Program-made: the position numbers and the translations under genes | Assembly: GCA_963816785.1 (NCBI GenBank) | Contig: CAWFLL010000004.1 | Span: forward strand, 1,550,001-1,614,000 | Direction of reading: 5' to 3' | Source of the DNA: VRUE01 sp963816785 | GTDB taxonomy: Bacteria > Actinomycetota > Thermoleophilia > Solirubrobacterales > 70-9 | DNA length: 64,000 nt | The notes under the pieces: model-generated | Databases searched by the model: none | What the model was told of the DNA's origin: nothing | The model's input: only the letters and a program-made list of their open reading frames with translations | Shown: piece by piece, positions 39,605 through 48,636 of the stretch | Position numbering within the stretch: the first letter of the stretch is position 1 | Layout: each line of letters begins with the position of its first letter

Positions 39605-42330
39605 AGACCAAGAAACAGGCATCGCGCCCCAGATATGTCGTCGGTCTTCGTTGGGTGTCGCATTGGGTCTGGCTCTTGCAGGCGCATCCACCGCCGCTGC
39701 GAGCCAAGCCATCAACGGCTTTGAAGTGACGACGACTACCACCCAGGCCGGCGGCCACCCAGATCTCGGCATGAGCTTTCGAACTGGACTCACCAGGAGC
39801 GCCAGAGTCGGCCCGTAACGTGCTCGTCAATACCCCGGAGGGAATCTTTGGGAGCCCGAACGCAATTCCCAAGTGCAACTCGGAAGAATTCGCGTTCCAA
39901 CGTTGCGCCACCGGGACACAGGCCGGTGTCCTCACGGTCCGGGCCAACTACGAAGGCGACGCCAACAAACTATTGGGCACGGCCCCGGTCTTCAATCGTG
40001 AGACTGTGGCCGACGAAAGCGCGCTCTTCTCGTTCATTGTGCCCATCCTAAACATCCCGGTGTCGATTCCGGTCAAACTGCGCACCGCCTCCGACTACGG
40101 GTTGCGGTTCCGAGTCTCCGAGCTGACCCAGCTGGCGCCGCTGGCGAGCGCGGACATCATCTTCTGGGGGTTCCCGGGCAAGGCAGAACACAATGCGCAG
40201 CGCTTCCCGAAAGGCGAACCGGGCAATCCTGCAGGGTGCCCGGGGCTTGCCAACACCAGCTGCATTGGACCGACCCCTTCTCCTGTCAGCAATCTTGCAC
40301 CCCCTGATCAACAACCCCTCGCTCTGCACTGGCGAGCCGCTGACAGTGACGATCGAGGTACAGACATATCAGGATCCGGCCAATCCGACAGTTGCGGGAT
40401 TCGAGCTATCCGGAAACGATTAGCTGCCACAAAATGAGTTTCGACCCGGTGCTCTTGGCCACACCAACGACGGTTGAGGCGGACTCAGCCGCCGGCTTCG
40501 ACATCGAAATGACCGCGCCCCAGCCCCTCGGTGAGGCGACGACGCCTTCGCCAATCAGGACGGGGATTCTCACTCTGCCCGATGGCTTGACCATCAATCC
40601 CGATGCGGCGGACGGCCAGACGGCGTGCGCAGACGATGACGTGAACTTCGACACGGAGGGCCCGGCTGCGTGTCCCGACAGCTCCAAAATTGGCACCTTC
40701 CGGATCGGATCGGCTGCCCTGGATGGACCGCTGAACGGCTCGGTGTATATCGGGGAGCCGAAGCCGGGCGACCAGTATCGGTTCTTCCTGGTTGCCGATG
40801 GCTTTGGCATCCATGCCAAGCTCTTGGGGGTCTTCCGTCCTGATCCGGTCACCGGCAGGATCACCGTCTTTATTGAGGATCTGCCGCAGGTTCCGTTCGA
40901 GACCTTTGACGTTCACCTGTTCGCCTCCGACCGCGGTCTGATGGCCACCCCAATCAGCTGCACGATCTATGAGGTCGCGGCAGATTTCTTCCCGTGGAAC
41001 TCTGTTCTCCCCGACCAAAAATCTCAGCAGGTATTCAGCATCGAGAGTGGGCCCCACGGAACGCCGTGCCCAGGCGAGGTCAGGCCCTTCAATCCAACTC
41101 TGACCGCCGGCACGAGCAATCCGACCGCGGGGGCGTTCAGCGACTTCGCGCTGCAGCTCGATCGCGAAGATGGCCACCAGTTCCTGGGCGATCTGAACTT
41201 CAGGCTTCCGCCCGGCTTCACCGGAGACCTAAGGGGTATCAGCTATTGCCCGGAGGCTGCGATTGCCGGGGCGGCGCAGGCCGCCGGACGCACCGAGCAG
41301 GTCAGTCCAAGTTGCCCCGCCTCGAGCCAAATCGGGACGACCAACGTTGCTGCGGGGCCCGGCGGCCACCCGTTCCATGCGAGCGGCAAGATGTACCTGG
41401 CCGGCCCCTTCAAAGGCGCGCCCCTCTCCATTGCAGCAATCACGCCGGCACTGGCGGGCCCCTACGATTACGGTACTCAGGTCGTCCGGGTCGCGCTGCA
41501 TGTGGATCCCGCAGACTGCCCAGGTCAAAGCCGTGTCGGACACGGTTCCCTCGATCATCGGCGGCATTCCGATCCGGATGCGGTCGATCCGGGTCAGCAT
41601 CGACCGGCCCAACTTCACCGTCAATCCCACCAATTGCGATCCCTTCACCGTCAACTCGCAGGGGATCGGCGACCAGGGCACGGTGGCTGATTTCTCATCC
41701 GACTTCTCCGTGGTCAACTGTTTCGCACTCGGCTTCAAGCCGAAGATGACCATCCGCCAGCTCGGCGGGCGGGGGCAGACGAAGCGCAGCAAGAACCCCT
41801 CTCTGCGCTTCGATCTGCATACCCGCCCCGGTGATGCCAATATCAAGTCGATTGCGGTGACGCTGCCCAAAGCGTTCGCGATCGACCAGCGCCACCTCGG
41901 CAATATCTGCTCCAAATCGCAGCTGGAGACACAGCGCTGTGCCGGTCGCCAGCCGATCGGCACAGCTTGGGTTAAGACGCCCCTGCTCGACCAGCCGCTC
42001 GCAGGGCCCGCCTACGCAGTCTCTGGGTATGGCAAGCTGCCTCGAGTCGCCTTCATACTCGACGGCCAGGTAACGCTCGTACCACTGGCGGAATCCTCCT
42101 CTGTCAAGGGAGGACACCTGAGGACCGTCGTTCCAGTCATTCCCGACGCTCCGATCGGCCATTTCCGCCTCACCCTGTTGGGCGGCAAAGTCGGCTATCT
42201 CGTAAATACCCGCGACATCTGCGCCTCGGAGGCGGTCACCCGCGTCCAGTTCTTTGGCCAGAACGGTGCCCAAGCCGCCCAGAAGGTGAAGGCCAAGACC
42301 GCCTGCGGTCACAAGCGAAAGCGCCGCTAG
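39601..42330 (+). CDS. B4: secreted Cys-repeat protein, type I (frameshifted)
   Basis: The ATG at 39601 overlaps the A4 stop (ATGA). An upstream ATG at 39583 is in the same frame. A signal peptide is recovered after a break near 39650 (LGVALGLALAGASTAAASQA). It continues with TTTTQAGGHPDLGMSF, and after a break near 39782 ARNVLVNTPEGIFGSPNAIP. The modules show RCATGTQAGVLT, CPDSSKIGTFRIGS, CPASSQIGTTNVAAG and CAGRQPIGTAWVKTPLLDQP. Further breaks lie near 40270, 40390 and 41515. Length and sequence closely follow B1, including PVSIPV..RTASD and SELTQLAPLA.AD. It ends in a basic tail (ACGHKRKRR). Confidence 0.78.
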
Positions 42331-42404
42331 CGGGATTCGCCGCTCGAGCAGCCGCTTTAAAGAACACCCGTCTACCGCAACTCCGGGATTAGCCGCTAGA
42401 GTAG
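42331..42404 (+). repeat. Imperfect direct repeat (two 21-bp copies, 53-bp period)
   Basis: CGGGATTCGCCGCTCGAG at the start of the B4-C4 gap recurs as CGGGATTAGCCGCTAGAG at 42384; 18 of 21 bases match between 42331-42351 and 42384-42404. It is followed by a 7-bp hairpin (GCGCTGC-GAC-GCAGCGC) near 42411. It may be a control site before C4. Confidence 0.45.
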
Positions 42405-42519
42405 GTGGCGCTGCGACGCAGCGCAACGGGGATCTAGAGGGTTTGTGAGGGCGAGATGGCGCCGCAAATTGCGGTTGAGGCAGATCATGGCGACCGGCTC
42501 GTCGTGAGGATCGGGTGAG

Positions 42520-43296
42520 ATGGGGCGTCACGCTCGCCTGCCGCTGCTGATCGCCACCCTCGCGGTCATCGCGCTCGTGACTGGACCGGCGAGTGCCGAG
42601 CGCGCCCAACGGGGCAACGTGATCGCCACGATCAATGGAGGGATCCGGCCGCTCGAGCTTCCTCGCCGCCACCGTGTGCCGGTCACGGTCTATCTGTCCG
42701 GCGGTGTCGAGACCTCGGATGGTTCGCCGATTCCCAGAGTCAATTGGATCAAACTGGAACTGGCCTGGCGAGGGGTCATGTTCACGCGCGGGCTGGCAGT
42801 GTGCCCTCGCAAGCTGCTAGCTGACAGAACCAGCCAGCAGGCGATGCAAGCGTGCGGAGATTCGTTGGTGGGTCGCGGACAGCTATCGGCCCAGATCTTC
42901 GTGCCAAATCAATCCCCATTTCGCGTAAAAGCAAACCTGCTGACATTCAACGGCAAGACGAAGGAGGGACGGCCTGCGGTTTGGGCTCATGCCTACTCTT
43001 TGGATCCCCCCTCCTCCTTTGTCATCCCGTTCACCGTGCGCAATGAACCACACCGGACTGTCCTGATCACGACGATAAGGCGCTCCGTCGGGCCGTGGCC
43101 ACACGTGGCCAATTTTCAGGTCCGGGTGTCACGGCACTTCAACTATCAGGGAAAGCGACGTAGCTATCTCAGTGCCTCCTGCCCAGTGCCGAAGGATTTC
43201 ACCGCCGGTTTCCTTTCCTTTGCCCGCGCGACGTACAGCTTCGCCGGTGGATCCAAGATCATCACGCAGTCGGTTCGCAGCTGCCGCGTTCGGTGA
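42520..43296 (+). CDS. C4: secreted 258-aa four-Cys protein
   Basis: GAGGATCGGGTGAG precedes the ATG at 42520. A signal peptide (LPLLIATLAVIALVTGPASA) is cleaved before ERAQ, the same mature start as C2. Conserved with C2: WIKLELAWRGVMFTRGLAVC, the second Cys in QACG, LLTFNGKTKEGRPAVWAHAY, ASCPVPKDFTAGFLSFARAT and a C-terminal RSC. The four shared Cys suggest two disulphides. It is undamaged here. It ends locus 2, 189 bases after B4. The function is unknown; its fixed place after a B gene in both loci suggests that it works with A and B. Confidence 0.85.
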   Translation: MGRHARLPLLIATLAVIALVTGPASAERAQRGNVIATINGGIRPLELPRRHRVPVTVYLSGGVETSDGSPIPRVNWIKLELAWRGVMFTRGLAVCPRKLLADRTSQQAMQACGDSLVGRGQLSAQIFVPNQSPFRVKANLLTFNGKTKEGRPAVWAHAYSLDPPSSFVIPFTVRNEPHRTVLITTIRRSVGPWPHVANFQVRVSRHFNYQGKRRSYLSASCPVPKDFTAGFLSFARATYSFAGGSKIITQSVRSCRVR

Positions 43297-43529
43297 GCCC
43301 GAGTCGGGGGGGACTCTTGCATTGGTCCTTAGCGGTACGTCTGAGAACCAATAGCCGAAAACCGGTGAAAACGGCTCTATAGGTCGGTTCTAGGCACAAA
43401 CTGTCGCCCTTTGGTGGCTGCCGTCCAGGGAAATCTGGCGTCTCCAAATCCCTTCTTCCTTGACTTTATGGTCCATCTGTGTTCCGATTTCTTTTGCCCT
43501 CTAGCCACGACGTGTGAGGAAGGCAGTCG

Positions 43530-44051
43530 GTGTTACTGAGTCAGCAATACGGCAGCAGCGGGCAGCGGGCGCCCGGCGAGACCGCAGCTGCCGCCGCGCG
43601 TCGTGGCAAAGCGAGGTTCCTCGCGAGCTTCGCCGCCCTCAAGGACCTGGTCGGCAGGGCGTGCGCCCGTGAGGACGCGTGGGAGGCGAAGGTGGTCGTC
43701 GGCCTCCAGGCCGTGCTCGAGTTCGCGGCCTCCGACCCAGAGGGGGCTCATGCGCTCACCGTCGACGCTCGACGAAGAAGATCGGGCCAGATCGACCTCG
43801 AGCAGGAGGCAATCTCATACTTCGCGGACCTGCTTCGTGAGGTCGTCGCCGTCGATAAGCCCTTCCAGATCTCCACCGAGGAGGCGATCATCGAGTCGAT
43901 CGCCACGATCGTCAGGGGACACCTCCAGATGGGCGACGCGGGGCGGCTCCCCGAGCGGGCCCCGGATCTGATCTACCTCACCCTGATGCCCTACGTGGGC
44001 CTTTCCGAGGCAGCGCGTTGGGCCACGTCCTCGCTGTCTGAAAGTACCTAG
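43530..44051 (+). CDS. TetR-like C-terminal domain protein without HTH
   Basis: GAGGAAGG at 43516-43523 sits six bases before the GTG. The 173-residue product is all helical: RFLASFAALKDLVGRACARE, DAWEAKVVVGLQAVLEFAAS, EEAIIESIATIVRGHLQMGD, and PDLIYLTLMPYVGLSEAARW. The last block matches the ligand-domain end of the TetR gene at 22130-22802 (DLVFAVLMPYLGPEAAE). No DNA-binding helix-turn-helix is present, and the upstream sequence does not encode one in any frame. It may be a stand-alone sensing or dimerising protein, or the remnant of a regulator. It follows C4. Confidence 0.7.
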   Translation: MLLSQQYGSSGQRAPGETAAAAARRGKARFLASFAALKDLVGRACAREDAWEAKVVVGLQAVLEFAASDPEGAHALTVDARRRRSGQIDLEQEAISYFADLLREVVAVDKPFQISTEEAIIESIATIVRGHLQMGDAGRLPERAPDLIYLTLMPYVGLSEAARWATSSLSEST

Positions 44052-44070
44052 CGGTACATAGACTTTCGTT
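44045..44070 (+). terminator. Hairpin after the TetR-like gene
   Basis: GTACCTAGCGGTAC forms a 5-bp stem nested inside GAAAGT/ACTTTC, followed by GTTTTATC. The position and T run suggest a terminator. It overlaps the stop of the TetR-like gene. Confidence 0.4.
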
Positions 44071-44321
44071 TTATCATGCGTAAATTATCCATTTTCAGCG
44101 AAAACCTCTTGACATTGCGGTCCATCCCTGTTCTCATATGCGCATGCGAGAGGCGTTACATCAGCAAGCTCGCAGCTGGCATGCCAAGCGAGGGTCGTCC
44201 CGTCCTTTCCCTGTGCGGCACGACCCTATCGTCAGCGCAGACATTCGCGGCTCGGGGGAGAGCGGTCCACGGTTCCCCCGAGCCGGTTTGCGCTTCCAGC
44301 GGCTCTAGGGGGCTGACCCCC

Positions 44322-44915
44322 TTGTCGCGATGCAAGCGCCTGCTGCCCATCTTGGCGGCCCTCGTCTTCCTAGCCCTGGCCGCCGCGCCGGCTGCAGGTG
44401 AGGCTCCCGGCGAGAGCCCCTGGGTCGGGGTGGCCACCGGGCGGGTGGGCGATGTGCTCTGGTCGGTGAAGGTCGCCCCCGCGGGCTCGGCGGGGGCAGG
44501 ACAACAGGGCGCCCGCCGACCCTGCCTCCAGGTGGGCACCAAATGGCAGCTCAATCGCTACGACTTCCAGAGGAGCAGGTACCAGGGGTGCATCGACGCA
44601 TCGACGCACCTGACCGCGACCCAGGCTCCCCTGATTGTGAGTGGCGCGCAGGCGGCCAGCGGCACCCACGTCAAGCTCACCGCGGTCGGGATGATCTTCG
44701 CTCCGGCCGCCCGTCGGGTCCGGGTCACGTTCGAGGACGGCACTCAGGCGACGATTCCCCTCCAGAGGCTCAGCCCGAGCCAGGAACGGAGGGCCAGGGT
44801 GGGGCACCTTCGCTACGCGGCCTTCGCGGTCCGCGGCTCCTGGTCGGTCGAGCGGTTGGTGAGCGAGAGCCGAACCGGTGGAACCCTCTGGGACAGCTAC
44901 GACGCCACGTCGTAG
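44322..44915 (+). CDS. Secreted ~197-aa hypothetical protein
   Basis: The TTG at 44322 follows AGGGGG and gives a clean signal peptide (LLPILAALVFLALAAAPAAG). A longer frame from ATG at 44076 is possible, but its first 80 residues look non-coding. The mature part has WVGVATGRVGDVLWSVKVAP, a Cys pair (PCLQVGTKWQLN and GCIDAS), GTHVKLTAVGMIFAPAARRV and FAVRGSWSVERLVSESRTG. It is beta-rich, without a known family. The stop overlaps the end of the convergent gene by about 19 bases. Confidence 0.6.
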   Translation: MSRCKRLLPILAALVFLALAAAPAAGEAPGESPWVGVATGRVGDVLWSVKVAPAGSAGAGQQGARRPCLQVGTKWQLNRYDFQRSRYQGCIDASTHLTATQAPLIVSGAQAASGTHVKLTAVGMIFAPAARRVRVTFEDGTQATIPLQRLSPSQERRARVGHLRYAAFAVRGSWSVERLVSESRTGGTLWDSYDATS

Positions 44916-45535
44916 AGGCTCTCCGAGGCCAGCTCCTGGGCGCGGCGGCTCCAGAGCTTGACCTGCATGAAGATGTCGTCGCCGTAGCCCTTGAGGGCGT
45001 CGAGGGCGAGGAGGGTGAAGCGGTCGTTGGAGATCGATTCCTGGTCGACCGTCTCCCGGTCGAGCTCGGCGGTGGCCGCGACCGAGCCGCGGACCAGAGG
45101 GCGGCCCCAGACGAGCGTCACATCGCCGGCGCGGCCGTTCTCGCCGAGCCAGCGGCCGATCACGTCGTCGTTGAGGTCGATCCGCCAGTCCGGGTTGTCC
45201 TCGGCGACGACGTCGGTGAAGTCGGCGGTGGCGCGAAAGTCGGTCGGCTCGCCCTCCGGCGGCCGGGCGTAGGAGACGTGGCCGAACAGCTCGAGCTCGC
45301 CGTCCGGGCCCTCGGCGCGGGTGGTGCAGGGAACCCAGGTTCGCCCACCCCAGGCGCGCTCGGGGAACCAGAGGAGCTCGTCCGGAACCTCGACGCCGTC
45401 CGGGAGTTCGTCGATCCCCGCGCACGCCTCCCGGAACGGCTCCGCCAGGCGCTCGACGAAGCGGCCGTGCGGGATCCCCTCCTGGGTGCTGTCGGCGATG
45501 AAGCTGGGAATCGGGCGGGGGGTCGGCGGCATCAC
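44897..45535 (-). CDS. Hypothetical ~212-aa protein
   Basis: The frame starts GTG-ATG at 45535/45532 and has normal codon bias. It reads PSFIADSTQEGIPHGRFVER, LWFPERAWGGRTWVPCTTRA, FGHVSYARPPEGEPTDFRAT, then DDVIGRWLGENGRAGDVTLV and LLALDALKGYGDDIFMQVKL. No signal peptide, TM helix or known catalytic motif is visible, so a cytosolic protein is expected. It lies six bases after galT and is probably in the same operon. I do not recognise the family. Confidence 0.7.
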   Translation of the reverse strand: MMPPTPRPIPSFIADSTQEGIPHGRFVERLAEPFREACAGIDELPDGVEVPDELLWFPERAWGGRTWVPCTTRAEGPDGELELFGHVSYARPPEGEPTDFRATADFTDVVAEDNPDWRIDLNDDVIGRWLGENGRAGDVTLVWGRPLVRGSVAATAELDRETVDQESISNDRFTLLALDALKGYGDDIFMQVKLWSRRAQELASESLYDVAS

Positions 45536-45541
45536 AGGACC

Positions 45542-46595
45542 CTAGTCGCCGAGGACCTCGCGGAGGTCGGCCGCGGCCCGCTCCGGTGGGTAGATGTTGA
45601 TGTCGACGCCCGTCGCCAGCTCGAACGAGGCCCGGACGGTGAGGCGCGGCACGATGTCGATGTGCCAGTGGAAGTGCTCGGCGCCGCGGGGCGCGGTGCG
45701 GACCCAGAGGTTCAGCTCGGGGGAGCCGCCGAACAGCCCCGCCAGCAGCCGCAGCGCAGTGTGGAGCATCGCGGTGCCCGCGCCATCCTCCTCGAAGCGG
45801 GCCGACTCGGCTCGCGGCACGACCCGCAGCTCGAACGGCGAGCGCGAGGCCCAGGGGCAGATCAGCGCCGCCTCCTCGTCGATCGCGACCAGCCGCTCCC
45901 CGCGACGCACCTCCGCGACGAGGACGTCGCTGAGCAGGCCGCCGCCGCCGCTGCGTTCGCGGTAGGCGCCGAAGCGCTCGCGCTCGCGCGCCACCGCCAG
46001 CGGCACGAACGGGAGCGCGTAGAGCTGGGCGTGGGTGTGGGGGAGGGAGGCACCGGCCCCGGCTCCCTCGTTGACGACGAGCTGCACATAGGAGGAGTCG
46101 CGGTGGGCCCGCATCCGCTCGCGCCAGGTCGCGATCGCGCCGGCGAACCGCTCCTCGCTCAGCTCCCCCATCTCGGTCCCGTGCTCGGGGGCGTGGATGA
46201 TCACCTCGTGGGCCCCGGCCGCCGGCCGCGCCGCGAACAGGTCGGCTTCGCCGGTCCGGCGCGAGGCGAGCAGCGGGTCGCCGCCCTCGCTGAACGCGCC
46301 CGCCTCGGCGGCCGTGGCTGAGGCCTTCTGCTGCGCGCTCCCCTCTTCCAGGGCCGGGTAGAGGTTCGGCACCACGCGGCTCGTCCAGCCCGGTGTGTCG
46401 GGCCCGCCGCCATCCGGGCGAACCGCGTAGACCTCGGGTGGGGTCTTCCCCTCGTTGCCCTCGCAGAACGGGCAGTCCTCCGGCCCCTTCGGCTCGCTCG
46501 CGCCGGTTGAACCCCTCGGGACGCTCGGCCCGGCCGGGCGCGAGGATCGTCCGCAGCCCGGTCAGCTGGTCGATGCGGATCTCGGGGGCGCTCAG
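45542..46595 (-). CDS. galT: Galactose-1-phosphate uridylyltransferase (one frameshift)
   Basis: A HIT-superfamily nucleotidyltransferase exchanging UMP between UDP-glucose and galactose-1-phosphate. Seen: IRIDQLTGLRTILAPGRAER at the N-terminus, EDCPFCEGNEGKTPPEVYAV (zinc-binding Cys pair), WTSRVVPNLYPAL, AHEVIIHAPEHGTEMGELSE, ASLPHTHAQLYALPFVPLA (active-site HxH), and HFHWHIDIVPRL. A break near 46500 separates the first 35 residues from the rest. The only start matching the family length is CTG at 46595, overlapping the slipin stop (CTGA), so the start is uncertain. It may provide sugar nucleotides for surface glycans. Confidence 0.9.
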
Positions 46596-47440
46596 GACCG
46601 GGAAGGGGGAAGGTCGTCGGGCAGCGGCGGCGGCTCGGGCGGGGTGGGCGAAGCCGGAGCGCGGGACTTCGGCGTCGGCGCAGCCCCGCCCTGGCTGCGG
46701 CCCATGAAGGCCTCGAGCAGGTCCATCGGCAGCGGGAAGACGACGGTGGTGCTCTGGGTGCTGCCGATTTCCAGCAGGGTCTGCAGGTAGCGGAGCTGTA
46801 GCGAGGCCGGGTTGGTGCTGATGATGTCGGCGGCGTCGGTGAGCTTCTGGGCCGCCTGGAACTCGCCCTCGGAGTTGATGATCTTGGCTCGCCGCTCGCG
46901 CTCGGCCTCGGCCTGGCGGGCGATCGCCCGCTGCATCTGTTCGGGAATCTCGACGTCCTTGATCTCGACCGCGGTTACCTTCACGCCCCAGGGCTCGGTC
47001 GACTCGTCGATGATCGTCTGCAGCTCCTCGTTGAGCCGCTCGCGCTCGGAAAGCAGCTGGTCGAACTCGGCCTTGCCGAGCACCGAGCGCAGCGCCGTCT
47101 GTGCGATCTGCGAGGTCGCGAGGAGGAAGTTTTCGACCTCGGTGATCGCCTTGCGCGGGTCGATCACGCGGAAGTAGGTGACGGCGTTGACACCGGCGGG
47201 GACGTTGTCGCGGGTGATCACCTCCTGCGGCGGGATGTTGAGCGTGACGGTTCGCAGGTCGACCTTGACCATCCGGTCGACGAACGGGATCAGCAGGATC
47301 AGCCCCGGGCCCTTCTGAGCGATCAGACGTCCGAGACGGAAGATCACCCCGCGTTCGTACTCGCGCAGGATCCGCACTGCGGAAGCCAGGACGACGAGCA
47401 GAATCGCAAGCACCACCACCAATGCGATAAGCGCTGCCAT
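46592..47440 (-). CDS. Slipin / SPFH (band 7) membrane protein
   Basis: 282 residues. An N-terminal TM helix (LIALVVVLAILLVVLASAVR) precedes the band-7 domain: EYERGVIFRLGRL, GPGLILLIPFVDRMVKVDLR, IPPQEVITRDNVPAGVNAVT, and AEFDQLLSERERLNEELQTI. A helical region (IARQAEAERERRAKIINSEG) and a Pro-rich tail follow. Slipins oligomerise at the membrane and form microdomains; with a partner NfeD they are linked to membrane quality control. NfeD ends directly before this gene with no gap. The frame is undamaged. Confidence 0.93.
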   Translation of the reverse strand: MAALIALVVVLAILLVVLASAVRILREYERGVIFRLGRLIAQKGPGLILLIPFVDRMVKVDLRTVTLNIPPQEVITRDNVPAGVNAVTYFRVIDPRKAITEVENFLLATSQIAQTALRSVLGKAEFDQLLSERERLNEELQTIIDESTEPWGVKVTAVEIKDVEIPEQMQRAIARQAEAERERRAKIINSEGEFQAAQKLTDAADIISTNPASLQLRYLQTLLEIGSTQSTTVVFPLPMDLLEAFMGRSQGGAAPTPKSRAPASPTPPEPPPLPDDLPPSRS

Positions 47441-47899
47441 CTAGTTCGCTCCTTCCTCGGTTCCGGTCACCGGCACCACCACCAGCGTCAGGCCGTCGAC
47501 CGACTCGACCCTGACTCTATCTCCAAGCGTTGCCCGTCCCCCCGCATCGCGCAGGCGAGCGTGCCATACCGCCCCATGAACGAACACCCGGCCCTCCGGG
47601 TCGAGGGTGGATCGGACCTCCGCGATCTTCCCCCTCATCTCCTCGTAGCCGGTGCGGACCGGCTCGTTGCGATACGCGGCGAGCGCTTTGCGGCCGGCGA
47701 GGATAACCAGGGCGCCGAGCACCAACGCGACTGCGACGATCACGACGATGGGCATGCTGTGGCCCTCGTCGCGATAGATCAGCCCGGCGGCGACGAGGGC
47801 GCCGACGCCAAGGATTCCGAGGACCCCGCTTGGCACATGGGCCTCGACAATGAACAGCACCAGCGCCAGCAGGAGCAGGAGCACGATCTCCGCGGTCAT
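47441..47899 (-). CDS. NfeD-like membrane protein
   Basis: 152 residues, the short NfeD form without the ClpP-like protease domain. Two or three TM helices (IVLLLLLALVLFIVEAHVPS, GILGVGALVAAGLIY, IVVIVAVALVLGALVILAGR) are followed by the C-terminal OB-fold: GKIAEVRSTLDPEGRVFVHG, ALWHA-like AVWHARL, and GDRVRVESVDGLTLVVVP. Its neighbour slipin is the usual partner, and the two genes abut. Confidence 0.92.
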   Translation of the reverse strand: MTAEIVLLLLLALVLFIVEAHVPSGVLGILGVGALVAAGLIYRDEGHSMPIVVIVAVALVLGALVILAGRKALAAYRNEPVRTGYEEMRGKIAEVRSTLDPEGRVFVHGAVWHARLRDAGGRATLGDRVRVESVDGLTLVVVPVTGTEEGAN

Positions 47900-47906
47900 A
47901 CGGACA

Positions 47907-48488
47907 TCATGATCCCAATGCGTAGCGCTCGATGTCGGCGCGCAGCTCGGCCTCGTCGTCGTATGGGCCCTGTTTGAGGAAGACCAGCTCGCCGTCGCGG
48001 GAGTAGAAGGCGGTGTCGGGGAGTCCGAGGCTGGCGCCGATGCTGTCGGCGATGTCCTGGTCGGGATCGGTGTAGCTCGGGTAGGGCACCGGCTCCTCCC
48101 TGAGGAAGGTGCGCGCCGCGTCGTCGGAATCCTGGCTGTCGATCGCCAGGAACGCGACCCGCTTGCCGTACTCGGCGCTCAGCCGCTGGAAGGAGGGAAA
48201 CTCGAACCGGCACGGGCCGCACCAGGAGGCCCAGACGTTGACCACGACCGGGTACCCGCGCAGCGCCTCGATCCGGCCCTCGTAGGCGTCGAGGCCGCCC
48301 CCGAGCAGCTGGTTGGACTGCTCGTGGAGAGCGGCAAGCCGCGGCGGAGCGCCCGCCAGGGCCCTTGCGTAGTCGGGGTGAGCGCCGCCGGTCTCACCGT
48401 CGCCCGATCCGCAGCCGGCGACGGTGCCGAGCACGGAGACGACGAGCAGGCCGGCGGCGATCGCAGGGCTTTGCCGCAGTGCCGCCAA
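47907..48488 (-). CDS. TlpA-like thioredoxin lipoprotein
   Basis: 193 residues. A lipoprotein signal (AAGLLVVSVLGTVAGC, lipobox Cys near residue 26) anchors it outside the membrane. The thioredoxin fold carries VVVNVWASWCGPCRFEFPSF with a CGPC redox centre, then LAIDSQDSDDAARTFLREE and the cis-Pro loop GLPDTAFYSRDG. Such proteins keep apocytochrome c haem-binding Cys reduced, which fits the ccm genes at 55.6-58.1 kb, though these are not adjacent. The start is TTG at 48488. It ends eight bases before nfeD. Confidence 0.9.
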   Translation of the reverse strand: MAALRQSPAIAAGLLVVSVLGTVAGCGSGDGETGGAHPDYARALAGAPPRLAALHEQSNQLLGGGLDAYEGRIEALRGYPVVVNVWASWCGPCRFEFPSFQRLSAEYGKRVAFLAIDSQDSDDAARTFLREEPVPYPSYTDPDQDIADSIGASLGLPDTAFYSRDGELVFLKQGPYDDEAELRADIERYALGS

Positions 48489-48636
48489 TTCCTTGACTAC
48501 AATACGTACGTTCGGTTCGCCGGTATGCGGACCGCTTGAGATAGCCGGGGGAGGAAGAGTAGGCCTCCGGCAGCCTCACCAAGTTTTCCCGGCCGCACGC
48601 CAAGCGTCGCTGCTGGGACGGATCCCGGAAGCCTTC

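Noticed and set aside
44076..44321. Longer start for the 44.3-kb secreted protein
   Set aside because: The added residues do not look like protein and would bury the signal peptide.
48498..48503. TACAAT as a -10 box for the helicase
   Set aside because: No -35 element lies at a fitting distance on the plus strand.
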